NCBI RefSeq assembly: GCF_001895145.1
Contig: NZ_BDIR01000005.1
Location: 310,001-374,000, forward strand
Length of the DNA: 64,000 nucleotides
Direction: 5' to 3'
Source: Arcobacter sp. LA11
GTDB taxonomy: Bacteria; Campylobacterota; Campylobacteria; Campylobacterales; Arcobacteraceae
Shown here: piece by piece, positions 1 through 8,814 of the stretch
Numbering within the stretch: the stretch's first letter is position 1
How the letters are laid out: the number at the start of each line of letters is the position of its first letter
The notes under the pieces: generated by a model
Databases searched by the model: none
What the model saw: only the letters and a program-made list of their open reading frames with translations
What the model was told of the DNA's origin: nothing
Position numbers and translations under genes: made by a program

Positions 1-1826
1 AAGAAGTAAAAGTATTTGAAGAAAATACAAATGATAAAATAGTTGAAGAGATTATTGATTTAGAAAAAGAGTTTAAAAATAATACTTCTATTATTTTAAA
101 AAAACTACTTAAAGCTAAGAAAATACCATCTACTCTAAGTAGAAACCTTACCAAGAAATACTATAGAAACTTTGATTATTCTACTTTTTGGGTTAATAAA
201 GAAGGTATTAAGCCAATGGCTTTTTCTTTAATAAAATCAATAGAAGAAGATGAAGTATTAAAACCATATAATCAAAAACTTTTTAAATTAAATAAAATTA
301 ATGAAACAATTAATTCTATTCAAACAGATGAAAATATTGACTTAAAAAAATTATTAACTCTAGATATTATGTTAACTAGTACTTACCATGAATATATGAG
401 ATATCTATCAAGAGGATTTATTGATTGGAAAAAGTTCCAAACAAAATTAAAAAGCTTAAATGAAAAAAAAGAAATAATTGCAAACTGGAAAAAATATAGT
501 GTTAAAAAGAATATTAGAAAGCTACTATATGAAGCAGTAAAAAATGACAATATTTTTACTGCAATAGATCAAGTAAATTATACTTTCCCAAAAGCAAAAG
601 AACTATCAAATTTAATTAAAGAATATGAAAAAATTGCACAAGATGGTGGTTATGTAAAAATACCAAAGATTAAAAAATCTTTAAAAAAAGGAAATTATTA
701 TCCTGAAATTAAAATTTTAAGACAAAGATTACTTCAAAGTAAAGATTTAGAAACTACAAATTGTATAGAAAAAGAAGAAAAAAAAATTAATCTTATAGAA
801 GAAAATTTATTTAAAAAAGAACCTCAAATTGTTACTACTCAACTTGATAAAGAAACAGCAACAGTAGAAATTAAAAAAGAGCCTGACACTCCAATAAAGG
901 ATTGTTTAGAGTTATATGATGAAAATGTTTTTCAAGCAGTAAAATCTTTTCAAAAAAATCATGGTCTAGTTCAAGATGGGGTTGTTGGAAGAAATACTGT
1001 TTCTAGATTAAATATCTCTATAGAGAAAAAGATTAAAAAAATGAGAATCAATCTTGAGAGAATGAGATGGATGCCTAGAACTTTGGGAGAAAAATATTTA
1101 ATTGTAAATATTCCTGATTATAAATTAAAAATGTATAATAATGGAGAAAAAAAACTAGATATGGCTGTTGTTGTAGGTGAATATAAAAATCCTACACCTA
1201 TTTTTAGTCATAAAATGTCATCAATTGTTTTAAATCCATATTGGAGAATACCTCAAAGAATTGTAAAAAGAGAAATTATTCCTAAACTTGTTGAAGATCC
1301 AAATTATCTAACAGACAGAGATATCAAAGTATTTGAAAATTGGAGTCATAAATCAATGGAATTTGATATGCAAAATGTTGATTGGAGTATGTATTTAGAT
1401 AATGATTTAATAGGAAACACACAACAAGCACCAATGAGATTTATTCAAATACCTAGTAACCAAAATCCTTTAGGAAGAATGAAGTTTATGTTTCCAAATA
1501 GATACTCTGTTTATTTACATGATACTCCATACAAAAGACTCTTTAAAAACAATAAAAGAGCTTATTCTCATGGTTGTATTAGACTATCAAGACCTCATGA
1601 CTTATTAAAAACAATTGCAGAAGAGGATTCAAGAGTTGATTACACAAAAGCTAAAGAAATTTTAAATGATATAGAAAAAACTGATTTAGATTTAACTAAG
1701 AAGATTCCTGTACATATTGTATATTTAACATCATGGATTGATGATAATGGAAAAGTACAATTTAGAGATGATATTTATAGATATGATAGAATGCAAGGTA
1801 ACCTTTTATATAAAAAGGCCCTTTAA
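1..1826 (+). CDS. L,D-transpeptidase, YcbB/LdtD-like (5' partial)
   Basis: Peptidoglycan L,D-transpeptidase acting in the periplasm on stem-peptide cross-links. The frame is open from base 3 through the ATG at 216, and the upstream codons (for example YYRNFDYSTFWVNKEG) fit the LdtD N-terminal scaffold domain. The gene therefore begins outside the window and 216 is not its start. Counted from Met216, a peptidoglycan-binding helical region (LYDENVFQAVKSFQ, GLVQDGVVG) lies near residues 230-270. The YkuD catalytic domain follows at about 295-480, with the SHGCIRL active-site motif near 452. A long charged linker separates scaffold and PG-binding domain. It ends two bases before the convergent neighbour's stop. 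Confidence 0.9.
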   Translation, partial: EVKVFEENTNDKIVEEIIDLEKEFKNNTSIILKKLLKAKKIPSTLSRNLTKKYYRNFDYSTFWVNKEGIKPMAFSLIKSIEEDEVLKPYNQKLFKLNKINETINSIQTDENIDLKKLLTLDIMLTSTYHEYMRYLSRGFIDWKKFQTKLKSLNEKKEIIANWKKYSVKKNIRKLLYEAVKNDNIFTAIDQVNYTFPKAKELSNLIKEYEKIAQDGGYVKIPKIKKSLKKGNYYPEIKILRQRLLQSKDLETTNCIEKEEKKINLIEENLFKKEPQIVTTQLDKETATVEIKKEPDTPIKDCLELYDENVFQAVKSFQKNHGLVQDGVVGRNTVSRLNISIEKKIKKMRINLERMRWMPRTLGEKYLIVNIPDYKLKMYNNGEKKLDMAVVVGEYKNPTPIFSHKMSSIVLNPYWRIPQRIVKREIIPKLVEDPNYLTDRDIKVFENWSHKSMEFDMQNVDWSMYLDNDLIGNTQQAPMRFIQIPSNQNPLGRMKFMFPNRYSVYLHDTPYKRLFKNNKRAYSHGCIRLSRPHDLLKTIAEEDSRVDYTKAKEILNDIEKTDLDLTKKIPVHIVYLTSWIDDNGKVQFRDDIYRYDRMQGNLLYKKAL

Positions 1827-1828
1827 CT

Positions 1829-2953
1829 TTAATTGAAAGAGAAGTTTTTTAACTTCTTTTTTATGTCATCAACTTCTCTATTTGTAAAGAAATATTTGTC
1901 TTCTACTATATATTTCATAAATCTAACTTCTGCATTTGTAAAACCATCTAATTCTTTCTCTTTTACAGAAGTTTCTTTATTATGAATTCTAACACGTTTT
2001 AATTTTCCATTTTTATTTTTGACATAATATACAATATCAAAATCTTTACTATTTATTTTTTCAATCGTTACATAAATATTTACTATTGTTTCATTATACG
2101 AAGGAACAATATTTAAAAAATCATCTACATCTACAAAACCTATATATAGTTTAGTAAAAATATCAAAATATAGAGACAATCTTTTAGATTTGAAAAATTC
2201 TAAATTTAAAGGTATTTCATTTTTTTCTCTTGATTTTTTTAGTATCCATTCTAAAGTTTGAAAATATATAAACTTATTTGTCCTAATAGAATATGCTTCC
2301 ATAAATTTATTCTGTTTATATTGAGAATCTAGATTTCTTTTTTTCTTTGTAAAAACAAGTTTCTTTAAAAGTTCATTATCTCTTAAATCTTTTGTAATCC
2401 AAATTGTACAATATGAAGGAAAACGGTTTAATCCAACTGTACCTTCTGTTAATACTATCAAAGCTCTAATATGCAAATTAGGGAATAAAACTTTTAATAA
2501 AGCATATTTTTTATCTAATCTTTTATTTAAACTTACTGTTTTTTTTGAAGTACTCATTTCTACAAAATACAAAGCATCTTCTGTAAAAAATAGTGCATCA
2601 AACTCACTAATATCTTTATAATTTGATTTATAAACAATTTGAAGACTTCTATCAATCATAAGTCCAGTTTTATAGAATTTATCAATTCTATTTTGATGAG
2701 GCCCTTTTAATATAAACTTTGTGATGATATCTTTACTTAAAGCATAGTCCAATAAAAGTTCATAAATTATATTTTCATAAACTTCACCTTTAAAACTATT
2801 ATACGTAGCAATATTTTCAAGTGAAATATCTTGTTCATTTGATTTTAAAAGTGGTTTTACATTTCTTGAATCGTATTTGTAGTAGAAAAGGTTGTCTTCT
2901 ATTTTTGTAATATCTAAATTTTTAATTTCATTTGTAATTTTTAATTGCTGCAA
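1829..2953 (-). CDS. Hypothetical protein with possible PD-(D/E)XK nuclease-like core
   Basis: A 374-residue soluble protein I do not recognise as a named family. What can be seen is a helix containing EVYENIIYELL (about 57-67). A hydrophobic beta hairpin follows, DALFFTEDALYFVEMSTSKK (119-138), with D119, E132 and lysines at 137-138. Then comes KYALLKVLFP and a strand, IRALIVLTEG. This order resembles the PD-(D/E)XK restriction-endonuclease fold as found in DUF1887/Card1-like proteins, but the usual E-x-K is E-x-S here, so catalysis is uncertain. There are no membrane segments or signal peptide. The gene stands alone between a convergent and a divergent neighbour. Confidence 0.5.
   Translation of the reverse strand: MQQLKITNEIKNLDITKIEDNLFYYKYDSRNVKPLLKSNEQDISLENIATYNSFKGEVYENIIYELLLDYALSKDIITKFILKGPHQNRIDKFYKTGLMIDRSLQIVYKSNYKDISEFDALFFTEDALYFVEMSTSKKTVSLNKRLDKKYALLKVLFPNLHIRALIVLTEGTVGLNRFPSYCTIWITKDLRDNELLKKLVFTKKKRNLDSQYKQNKFMEAYSIRTNKFIYFQTLEWILKKSREKNEIPLNLEFFKSKRLSLYFDIFTKLYIGFVDVDDFLNIVPSYNETIVNIYVTIEKINSKDFDIVYYVKNKNGKLKRVRIHNKETSVKEKELDGFTNAEVRFMKYIVEDKYFFTNREVDDIKKKLKNFSFN
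1836..1861. terminator. Bidirectional terminator-like hairpin
   Basis: GAAGTT and AACTTC flank a four-T loop at 1841-1856. The flanking A-rich and T-rich bases extend the stem to about 11 pairs, one of them G:U. It sits just after the L,D-transpeptidase stop and inside the last codons of the convergent gene, so it could serve both. Confidence 0.55.
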
Positions 2954-3089
2954 TTTACTAAAAAAAGTTATTTACTTTTTTCTCTCCATACTCTATAATT
3001 TAGCGGATTATATCTAAAGTATAGAATTTTGTAAAGTATAATTAAAATAAATATAATTATAATGTACAAAAGAAAAGAAAAAGATTTTA

Positions 3090-3611
3090 ATGAAACAATT
3101 TTTTATATTAATTACAATTATTTTAAGCTTCACAGCATGTAGTATCAAACATGATAATATTAAATTAAAAGATAGATCATATGAAAATAAAAAAATAAAA
3201 AAATTAGCAAGAGATATTTTATCTTTATCAAAAGAAATTGATAAAAAAGAAGCACTTAAAGTCTCATATGATGCAATAACTTATTCAAAATACTTAGCAA
3301 ACAAATTTCAAGTAGTAAAGCCTGCATTATTTCATAATACTTTAATAAATTTAAATTTAAAAGAAAAAGGTTTTTGTTACCATTACGCAAATGAATTACA
3401 ATTATATCTAAAGACAAAGAAGTTTAAAACTTTTAACTTTATACGTGCAGTGGCAAATAGAGGGGAATATTTTGAGCATAGTAGTCTAGTTCTAACTAGA
3501 GATGATGTATCCTTTGAAAATAGTATAATTTTAGATGCATGGAGAGATTCAGGTGAACTATTTTGGAGTAAAGTAAAAGATGACGTTAAATATAAATGGG
3601 AGAAGAAATAG
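3090..3611 (+). CDS. Lipoprotein with transglutaminase/papain-like Cys-His-Asp set
   Basis: A 173-residue predicted lipoprotein. A short hydrophobic signal ends in the lipobox FTAC, with C17 as the lipidation site. The C-terminal half contains GFCYHYANEL (C96), FEHSSLVL (H130) and IILDAWRDSG (D149). This spacing and order resembles transglutaminase-like cysteine proteases, with a nucleophile at the start of a helix followed by His and Asp on strands. The inference is a periplasmic cysteine peptidase or amidase, possibly acting on the cell wall. It abuts the downstream SDR gene (stop at 3609-3611, next ATG at 3612), so the two are probably cotranscribed and coupled. The exact family is unrecognised. 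Confidence 0.55.
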   Translation: MKQFFILITIILSFTACSIKHDNIKLKDRSYENKKIKKLARDILSLSKEIDKKEALKVSYDAITYSKYLANKFQVVKPALFHNTLINLNLKEKGFCYHYANELQLYLKTKKFKTFNFIRAVANRGEYFEHSSLVLTRDDVSFENSIILDAWRDSGELFWSKVKDDVKYKWEKK

Positions 3612-4301
3612 ATGAGTAAAAATATTTTAATAACAGGATGTAGTTCTGGTTTGGGACTAGCTCTTACTAATTATTATCTAGAACAAGACTATAAAGTATT
3701 TGGAATCAGTAGAAAAAATCCAAATATTAAAAATAGCAACTTTTATTTTAAAGAATTTGATTTATCAAAATTAAAAGAGATAAAAACTTCTCTTACAAGT
3801 TTTATTACACAAATCGAAAATATTGAAATAGTATATTTAAATGCTGGTACACTAGGTGAAATAAAAGAGATGACAAAACTTTCATATGAAGAGATTAAAG
3901 AAGTATTAGATTTAAATGTTTTTGCTAATAAAGAGCTTCTAGACATACTTACAACGATTAATGTAAATAATATAATAGGAATATCTTCAGGAGCTTCAAA
4001 AAATGGCTCAAAAGGATGGGGAGCATACTCTTTATCAAAGTCATCATTAAATATGTTAATCAATTTATACTCAAAAGAAATGCCAAATACAAAACTACTT
4101 GCTGTTGCACCTGGAGTAATTGAAACACCAATGACTGATTATATTAGATTTGAAGTTGATGATACTATTTATACTTCTGCAAAAATACTAAAAAGTGGAG
4201 ATATACAAAAGCCAGATATTGCAGCTAAAAGATTAAATGAAGTTATTAAAAAAATAGATAACTTTGAAAGTGGTTCATTTATTGATGTAAGAGATATCTA
4301 A
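3612..4301 (+). CDS. Short-chain dehydrogenase/reductase (benzil reductase-like)
   Basis: Classical SDR oxidoreductase of 229 residues, using NAD(P)H to reduce a carbonyl substrate. The Rossmann motif TGCSSGLG is at residues 8-15, the NAG motif near 77, and the catalytic Ser plus YSLSK (Tyr-x-x-x-Lys) near 138-142. APGVIETPM matches the usual PG motif after the active site. Overall it resembles (S)-benzoin-forming benzil reductases and sepiapterin reductases, although the true substrate cannot be read from sequence. It follows the lipoprotein with no gap and ends in a strong hairpin shared with the convergent sstT. Confidence 0.8.
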   Translation: MSKNILITGCSSGLGLALTNYYLEQDYKVFGISRKNPNIKNSNFYFKEFDLSKLKEIKTSLTSFITQIENIEIVYLNAGTLGEIKEMTKLSYEEIKEVLDLNVFANKELLDILTTINVNNIIGISSGASKNGSKGWGAYSLSKSSLNMLINLYSKEMPNTKLLAVAPGVIETPMTDYIRFEVDDTIYTSAKILKSGDIQKPDIAAKRLNEVIKKIDNFESGSFIDVRDI

Positions 4302-4332
4302 AGATAACCAAGCTTAAAAGCTTAGTTATCTT
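4301..4332. terminator. Bidirectional terminator hairpin
   Basis: AAGATAAC-C-AAGCTT pairs with AAGCTT-A-GTTATCTT, 15 positions with one mismatch and two A residues between the arms. It overlaps the SDR stop and the last codons of convergent sstT, and is followed by a short T run on the plus strand. Confidence 0.7.
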
Positions 4333-5530
4333 TATGACAAGCTGCTGTAAAAACTACATCTGTAGACGAGTTTAGTGCAGTTTCCATAGAATCTTGAACT
4401 ACACCAATTACAAAACCAATTGCTACTACTTGAAGTGCAATATCATTTGAAATACCAAATAAAGAACAAGCTAAAGGAATTAAAAGTAATGATCCTCCTG
4501 CAACTCCAGAAGCCCCACAAGCTGCAAGTGCAGAAATAATACTAAGTAATAATGCTGTTCCTAAATCAATGGTCATTCCTAAAGTATGTACAGTTGCTAA
4601 TGTTAAAACAGTAATAGTAACAGCAGCACCAGCCATATTAGTCGTAGCTCCTAAAGGAATAGAAATAGAATACGTATCCTCATTTAAATTTAACTTCTTA
4701 CAAAGATTTAAATTTACAGGGATGTTTGCAGCACTACTTCTTGTAAAAAATGCCGTAATACCACTCTCTCTAACACAAGTAAAAATCAATGGATAAGGAT
4801 TCTTTCTTGTCTTAATAAATACAATGATTGGATTAACAACAAAAGCAATAAATAGCATAGTTCCCACTAAAACAAGAAGAAGTTTTGAATAACTTAAAAG
4901 TGCTGCAAAACCAGTTTGTGCAAAAGTATTAGCAACTAAACCAAAAATACCAAAAGGAGCAAGCTTAATTATAAACTTTACGATTTTAGTAATACCAGTA
5001 GAAACATCAAAAAAGACATTTTTTGTATCTTCTGAACTATAGTGCATAGCAAAACCTATTGCAATAGCCCAAACTAAAATACCAATAAAATTACCTGTTT
5101 GCAAGGCATTTACTGGGTTATCAACCATATTAAATAATACTGTTTTAAGTACTGTTATCACACTATCAGGAGGAGTTGTTACTTTTTGTGCAGCATCTAA
5201 AAGTACAAGTTCAACAGGAAATAAAAAACTTGCTAATACTGCAATAAGAGCAGCCAAAAATGTACCTATTAAATATAAAACCACAATAGGCTTCATACCT
5301 GTTTGAACACCTACTTCTTTAGTAGCAATAGCTGTAGCAACTAAAACAAAAACTAAAATAGGAGCAATAGCTTTTAAAGCTCCTACAAAAAGCGTACCCA
5401 AAATAGAAAATGACATGGCTAATTCCTTTGAAATTAAAGCCACAACAACACCTAAAACAATACCAATTAAAATCTGTAAAACTAAGTTTCCATTGGCATA
5501 CTTTGAAACTAGTCCATTACCTTCTTGCAT
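4322..5530 (-). CDS. sstT: Serine/threonine:Na+ symporter SstT
   Basis: Inner-membrane symporter of the DAACS (glutamate transporter fold) family importing serine and threonine with sodium. At 402 residues it matches the usual SstT length. N-terminal hydrophobic segments begin near residue 15 ([19 protein letters not shown]). Typical later motifs are visible, including [14 protein letters not shown] near residues 291-304, the conserved transport-site helix, and [18 protein letters not shown] near 338-355. The transcript is expected to be monocistronic: an upstream hairpin separates it from the MFS gene and a terminator lies at its 3' end. Confidence 0.92.
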   Translation of the reverse strand: MQEGNGLVSKYANGNLVLQILIGIVLGVVVALISKELAMSFSILGTLFVGALKAIAPILVFVLVATAIATKEVGVQTGMKPIVVLYLIGTFLAALIAVLASFLFPVELVLLDAAQKVTTPPDSVITVLKTVLFNMVDNPVNALQTGNFIGILVWAIAIGFAMHYSSEDTKNVFFDVSTGITKIVKFIIKLAPFGIFGLVANTFAQTGFAALLSYSKLLLVLVGTMLFIAFVVNPIIVFIKTRKNPYPLIFTCVRESGITAFFTRSSAANIPVNLNLCKKLNLNEDTYSISIPLGATTNMAGAAVTITVLTLATVHTLGMTIDLGTALLLSIISALAACGASGVAGGSLLLIPLACSLFGISNDIALQVVAIGFVIGVVQDSMETALNSSTDVVFTAACHKDN

Positions 5531-5559
5531 AATCCATCCTAAAAATTTTCAATAAATAA

Positions 5560-5581
5560 AGCTCTCTTAAAAAAGAGAGCT
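5560..5581. terminator. Terminator hairpin between the MFS gene and sstT
   Basis: AGCTCTCTT (5560-5568) and AAGAGAGCT (5573-5581) form a perfect nine-base-pair stem with an AAAA loop. It lies downstream of the minus-strand OFA transporter and upstream of sstT, and T-rich sequence flanks it. Confidence 0.65.
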
Positions 5582-5648
5582 AATTTTTATTTTTAAGATT
5601 ATAACTAAGAAACTTTTTAATTTAGATTATATATTAATTTCTTTTTAG

Positions 5649-6896
5649 TTACTTATTAATTTCATTTTGTTTTTGAATAGTTTTAATATTTATAAGCATG
5701 AGGATTGAGATTATAAATGCAATTATAAAAAAACCTGCAAATACATATAGTGTTTGAGAATAACTACCGGTAACATCTTTTACAATAGAAATAATCAAAG
5801 GTCCTACAAGTCCAGCAGCAGCCCAAGCTGTTAATATGTATCCATGTATAGCTCCTAGTTCTTTTGTTCCAAATATATCACCAATATACGCAGGGATAGA
5901 AGCAAAGCCACCTCCATAACAAGACATAATAAAATATAAAATAAATTGAAATAAAACTATTTCTGTAATTGATGGTAAAATATAAAAAGCAACAGCTTGT
6001 GTAGCAAAAAATATTATATAAACCACTGGTCTTGTTAAATAATCAGATAATGAAGCCCAGAATATTCTCCCTGCGCCATTAAATATTCCCATAAGCCCTA
6101 CAGCAGCAGCGGCAGCTATTGCAGATATTCCAACAACTTCTTGAAGTAAAGGAGATGCTACTCCAATAATAGCAATTCCACAAGTTACATTAATAAATAA
6201 CATTAACCAAAGACCATAAAATCGTGGAGTTTTAATCGCTTCATTTACACCTAAAATAGATAAATCTTTTTTTAGCTTCTTTTTACCTTCTTCAAGTTTT
6301 TTCTTGAACTGTTTAGGCATATAATTTTCTTCGGGAGCTTCTAAATAAAGTGCAGATAAAAACATTACTATAAAATAAATTGCTCCAAGAATAAAAAAAG
6401 TACTTGCAATTCCTACAGCTTCAATCAATATCTTTATCGTAGGTCCCCAAATTGCAGAAGCAAATCCAAAGCCCATAATTGCAAGCCCTGTAGCCATTCC
6501 TCTTTTATCAGGGAACCATTTTACAAGTGTTGATACAGGAGAAATATACCCTATTCCTAAACCACAACCACCTAATACTCCATAAAAAAAGTACAAGAGC
6601 ATTTTTGATTCCATCATTATTGCTAAACCAGAACCAATAGTCCCTAATCCAAAAAGAGAAGCTGCAATTAAAGCTGAAACTCTAGGACCATTCTTTTCTA
6701 CAAATTTTCCCATAAGTGCAGCTGATAATCCTAAAAAGAATATAGCAATACTAAAAGAAATAGTTACATCTGTCAAAGTCCAAGAGAGTTCTTCTTGAAT
6801 AGGTTTTACATAGACGCTCCATGCATAAACTGAACCAATACAAAGATGCACACCAACAGCGGATAAAGCCATCAACCAACGATTTTTTTCAATCAT
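5649..6896 (-). CDS. OFA-family MFS transporter (oxalate/lactate antiporter-like)
   Basis: Twelve-segment major facilitator of 415 residues in the inner membrane. The start, RWLMALSAVGVHLCIGSVYAWSVY, is characteristic of the oxalate:formate antiporter (OFA) group, which includes OxlT, YhjX and lactate-type transporters. Supporting motifs are GGCGLGIGYISPVSTLVKWFPDKRG near residues 109-133 and a charged loop near 195-215 (KKKLEEGKKKLKKD) between the two six-helix halves. The substrate is likely a small carboxylate but cannot be specified. It is divergent from the PAS protein gene, and a nine-base-pair inverted repeat lies in the shared intergenic region. Confidence 0.82.
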   Translation of the reverse strand: MIEKNRWLMALSAVGVHLCIGSVYAWSVYVKPIQEELSWTLTDVTISFSIAIFFLGLSAALMGKFVEKNGPRVSALIAASLFGLGTIGSGLAIMMESKMLLYFFYGVLGGCGLGIGYISPVSTLVKWFPDKRGMATGLAIMGFGFASAIWGPTIKILIEAVGIASTFFILGAIYFIVMFLSALYLEAPEENYMPKQFKKKLEEGKKKLKKDLSILGVNEAIKTPRFYGLWLMLFINVTCGIAIIGVASPLLQEVVGISAIAAAAAVGLMGIFNGAGRIFWASLSDYLTRPVVYIIFFATQAVAFYILPSITEIVLFQFILYFIMSCYGGGFASIPAYIGDIFGTKELGAIHGYILTAWAAAGLVGPLIISIVKDVTGSYSQTLYVFAGFFIIAFIISILMLINIKTIQKQNEINK

Positions 6897-6950
6897 ATAT
6901 ATTCCTAAAATAAAATTAGCAAAATTTTAACAAAAAATATTAATATATTA

Positions 6951-6988
6951 GTTAAAAAGGTAAAGTAATATTTACCTTTCTTTTAACA
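6951..6988. promoter_or_regulatory. Inverted repeat in divergent promoter region
   Basis: AAAGGTAAA (6956-6964) and TTTACCTTT (6971-6979) form a perfect nine-base-pair inverted repeat with a GTAATA spacer. GTTAA and TTAAC extend it with a small offset. It lies between the start codons of the divergent OFA transporter and PAS genes, so it may be an operator or a 5' hairpin. The regulator is unknown. Confidence 0.4.
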
Positions 6989-7042
6989 TTAATTAAGCAT
7001 TCTCCTAAAAAATAAAAGATATACTTTTTTAAAGGACTTTAA

Positions 7043-7567
7043 ATGAGCAATGTCGTAGCAAAAGATGATGAAATAAAATTAGAAAACAATAGATATTTAG
7101 TAAGTGAAACTGATGCAAATGGGGTTATCACTTATTGTAATGATTACTTTACACAAATCTCTGGATATACTAGAGAAGAGCTATTAGGGCAACAACATAA
7201 TATTATTAGACATCCTGATATGCCAAAAGTTATATTTAAATTGTTATGGGAAAGAATCCAATCAGGGAAAAATATAAATGCAATTGTAAAAAACCTTGCA
7301 AAAGATGGAAGATATTATTGGATTTTTACAGAGTTTAAAACTAGAGTAGATTTAGACACAAATGATATTATTGGTTATACAGCTCATAGAAAAACAATTT
7401 CTCATGATGCAGTAGAAGTTATTTCAGAACTATATGCAAAATTAAAAGAAATAGAAGAAAAAGAAGATATGGACGCAGCAGAAAAATATTTGAATGAATA
7501 TTTGCAAACAAAAGACAAAAAAATAAACTTTGTTAATCTATTAGACCATATTCACAAATTCTATTAA
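7043..7567 (+). CDS. PAS domain protein (CetB/Aer-like energy-taxis sensor)
   Basis: A 174-residue cytoplasmic protein with a single PAS domain at about 18-125. It contains ETDANGVITYCNDYF, SGYTREELLGQ, NIIRHPDMP and GRYYWIFTEFK. These match the FAD-binding PAS domain of Aer and of Campylobacter CetB, which signal redox or energy state. It has no HAMP or chemotaxis signalling domain of its own, so as in the bipartite CetA/CetB arrangement it would need a separate membrane partner, not present in this window. A short helical, acidic C-terminus follows the PAS domain. FAD binding is inferred from family. Confidence 0.8.
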   Translation: MSNVVAKDDEIKLENNRYLVSETDANGVITYCNDYFTQISGYTREELLGQQHNIIRHPDMPKVIFKLLWERIQSGKNINAIVKNLAKDGRYYWIFTEFKTRVDLDTNDIIGYTAHRKTISHDAVEVISELYAKLKEIEEKEDMDAAEKYLNEYLQTKDKKINFVNLLDHIHKFY

Positions 7568-7785
7568 ACAAATCTTTTAATAAACTCTTTTTTATTTTTT
7601 TTAAATAAAAGTATGCACTCTTTACAGATGCATGCTTTCAATTTAAGCTCATTAGGAATAAACTCTCTTAAATCCTCAGGTACTTTTATCTCATTACACC
7701 AGCAATTATTATTTGGAATATGTGCCATACAATTATTATCTTTTTTACAAAAAGGACAAACCTTTGGATTAATCAACTTTTTCAC
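7564..7785 (-). CDS. Cysteine-rich CWC-family protein
   Basis: A 73-residue protein with cysteines arranged as CPFCKKDNNC, CWCNE and CICKEC. This is the pattern of the cysteine-rich CWC family, likely a small zinc-binding protein of unknown function. The start codon overlaps the 3' end of the upstream methyltransferase gene by 17 bases, which suggests translational coupling. Its own stop overlaps the last bases of the convergent PAS gene. In related genomes CWC genes often follow rRNA pseudouridine synthase or methyltransferase genes, which agrees with this placement. Confidence 0.75.
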   Translation of the reverse strand: MKKLINPKVCPFCKKDNNCMAHIPNNNCWCNEIKVPEDLREFIPNELKLKACICKECILLFKKNKKEFIKRFV

Positions 7786-8686
7786 CCCTTTTAAATATCA
7801 AATTTTTAAGAGTTTTTTCTTCATTGTTTGTGGGAAAAGTATCTAAATTTTCAAGTCTTTTTACATATTTAAACTCTAGAGTATTTTCTTCAAATAACTC
7901 TTTCATAAAAGAACTACTAAGCTCTGGGGCATTTAAACAAGATAAAATTATACACTCTTTTGAAGCTAATTGTTCAAGTCTTTTTACAATCTTTACATAA
8001 TCAGTAGTAGCTGCAAAACTTCCTTTTTGAAAAGAAGGTGGGTCAATTATTATCACATCATATGGAGCATCTTTTTTTATCCTACTCCACGATTTTAATA
8101 TATTATATGGCAGAAACTTTACTTTCTTTGTATCATGATTATTTAGGTGATGATTTTTTCTTCCTGTACTTAATGCACCTTTAGCCATATCTACATTAAC
8201 AACTTGCCTAGCCTCACCTTCAATAGCACTTACAGAAAAAGCACAAGTATAAGAAAATAGATTTAGAACATTTTTCTCTTTTGAGATACTTTTTATATAC
8301 TCTCGCCCTATTTTCATATCAGGAAAAATTCCAATATTCCTATTTGAAAAATTAATACTATATTTTAAAGCATTTTCTATAGTAATGCACTCTTCATCAA
8401 TTTCACCAAAAACAATTTCACTAGGTGCTTTTGACAAATATCTTCTTTGTACAATAAAAGTTTTAAAATCATTCTGTTTTGCTATATTTTCTAAAAGAGA
8501 TATTAATTCATCTTCCAATACAACTTCATCAAAAAAAGATGCAAAAAGAATCTTATCTATACTATCAACTGTTAAAAAACTAAAATTATCATAAAAATTT
8601 CCACGTCCATGAAAAACTCTTTTAAACTCTTGATTTTTATCTTTTAGATTTTCTAAAATCAACTCTTCCAATTCGTTAATATTCAT
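7769..8686 (-). CDS. Class I SAM-dependent methyltransferase (RlmI/RlmK-like)
   Basis: A 305-residue methyltransferase, probably modifying 23S rRNA. The N-terminal 110 residues form a small RNA-binding-like region. The Rossmann methyltransferase domain follows, with motif I VLNLFSYTCAFSVSA near 140-154. An acidic strand (VVNVDMAKGAL) contacts the adenosine ribose, and IIIDPPSFQKGSF near 215-227 matches the DPPxF motif of RlmI/RlmK-type cytosine or guanine methyltransferases. Target base and position are not deducible. It overlaps the downstream CWC gene, so the two form an operon. The start at 8686 lies about 10 bases after a weak GGATGAT-type ribosome binding site. Confidence 0.78.
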   Translation of the reverse strand: MNINELEELILENLKDKNQEFKRVFHGRGNFYDNFSFLTVDSIDKILFASFFDEVVLEDELISLLENIAKQNDFKTFIVQRRYLSKAPSEIVFGEIDEECITIENALKYSINFSNRNIGIFPDMKIGREYIKSISKEKNVLNLFSYTCAFSVSAIEGEARQVVNVDMAKGALSTGRKNHHLNNHDTKKVKFLPYNILKSWSRIKKDAPYDVIIIDPPSFQKGSFAATTDYVKIVKRLEQLASKECIILSCLNAPELSSSFMKELFEENTLEFKYVKRLENLDTFPTNNEEKTLKNLIFKRGEKVD

Positions 8687-8814
8687 ATATCATCCATATT
8701 TTTTTGTATTTTACTAAAATAATATATAATATAAAGAATCACGTATTAATTGTAACTTTTTAGAAACTATTATACAATTTTTAGATACACTTCAAAAAAA
8801 CTAGAAAGTACTTT

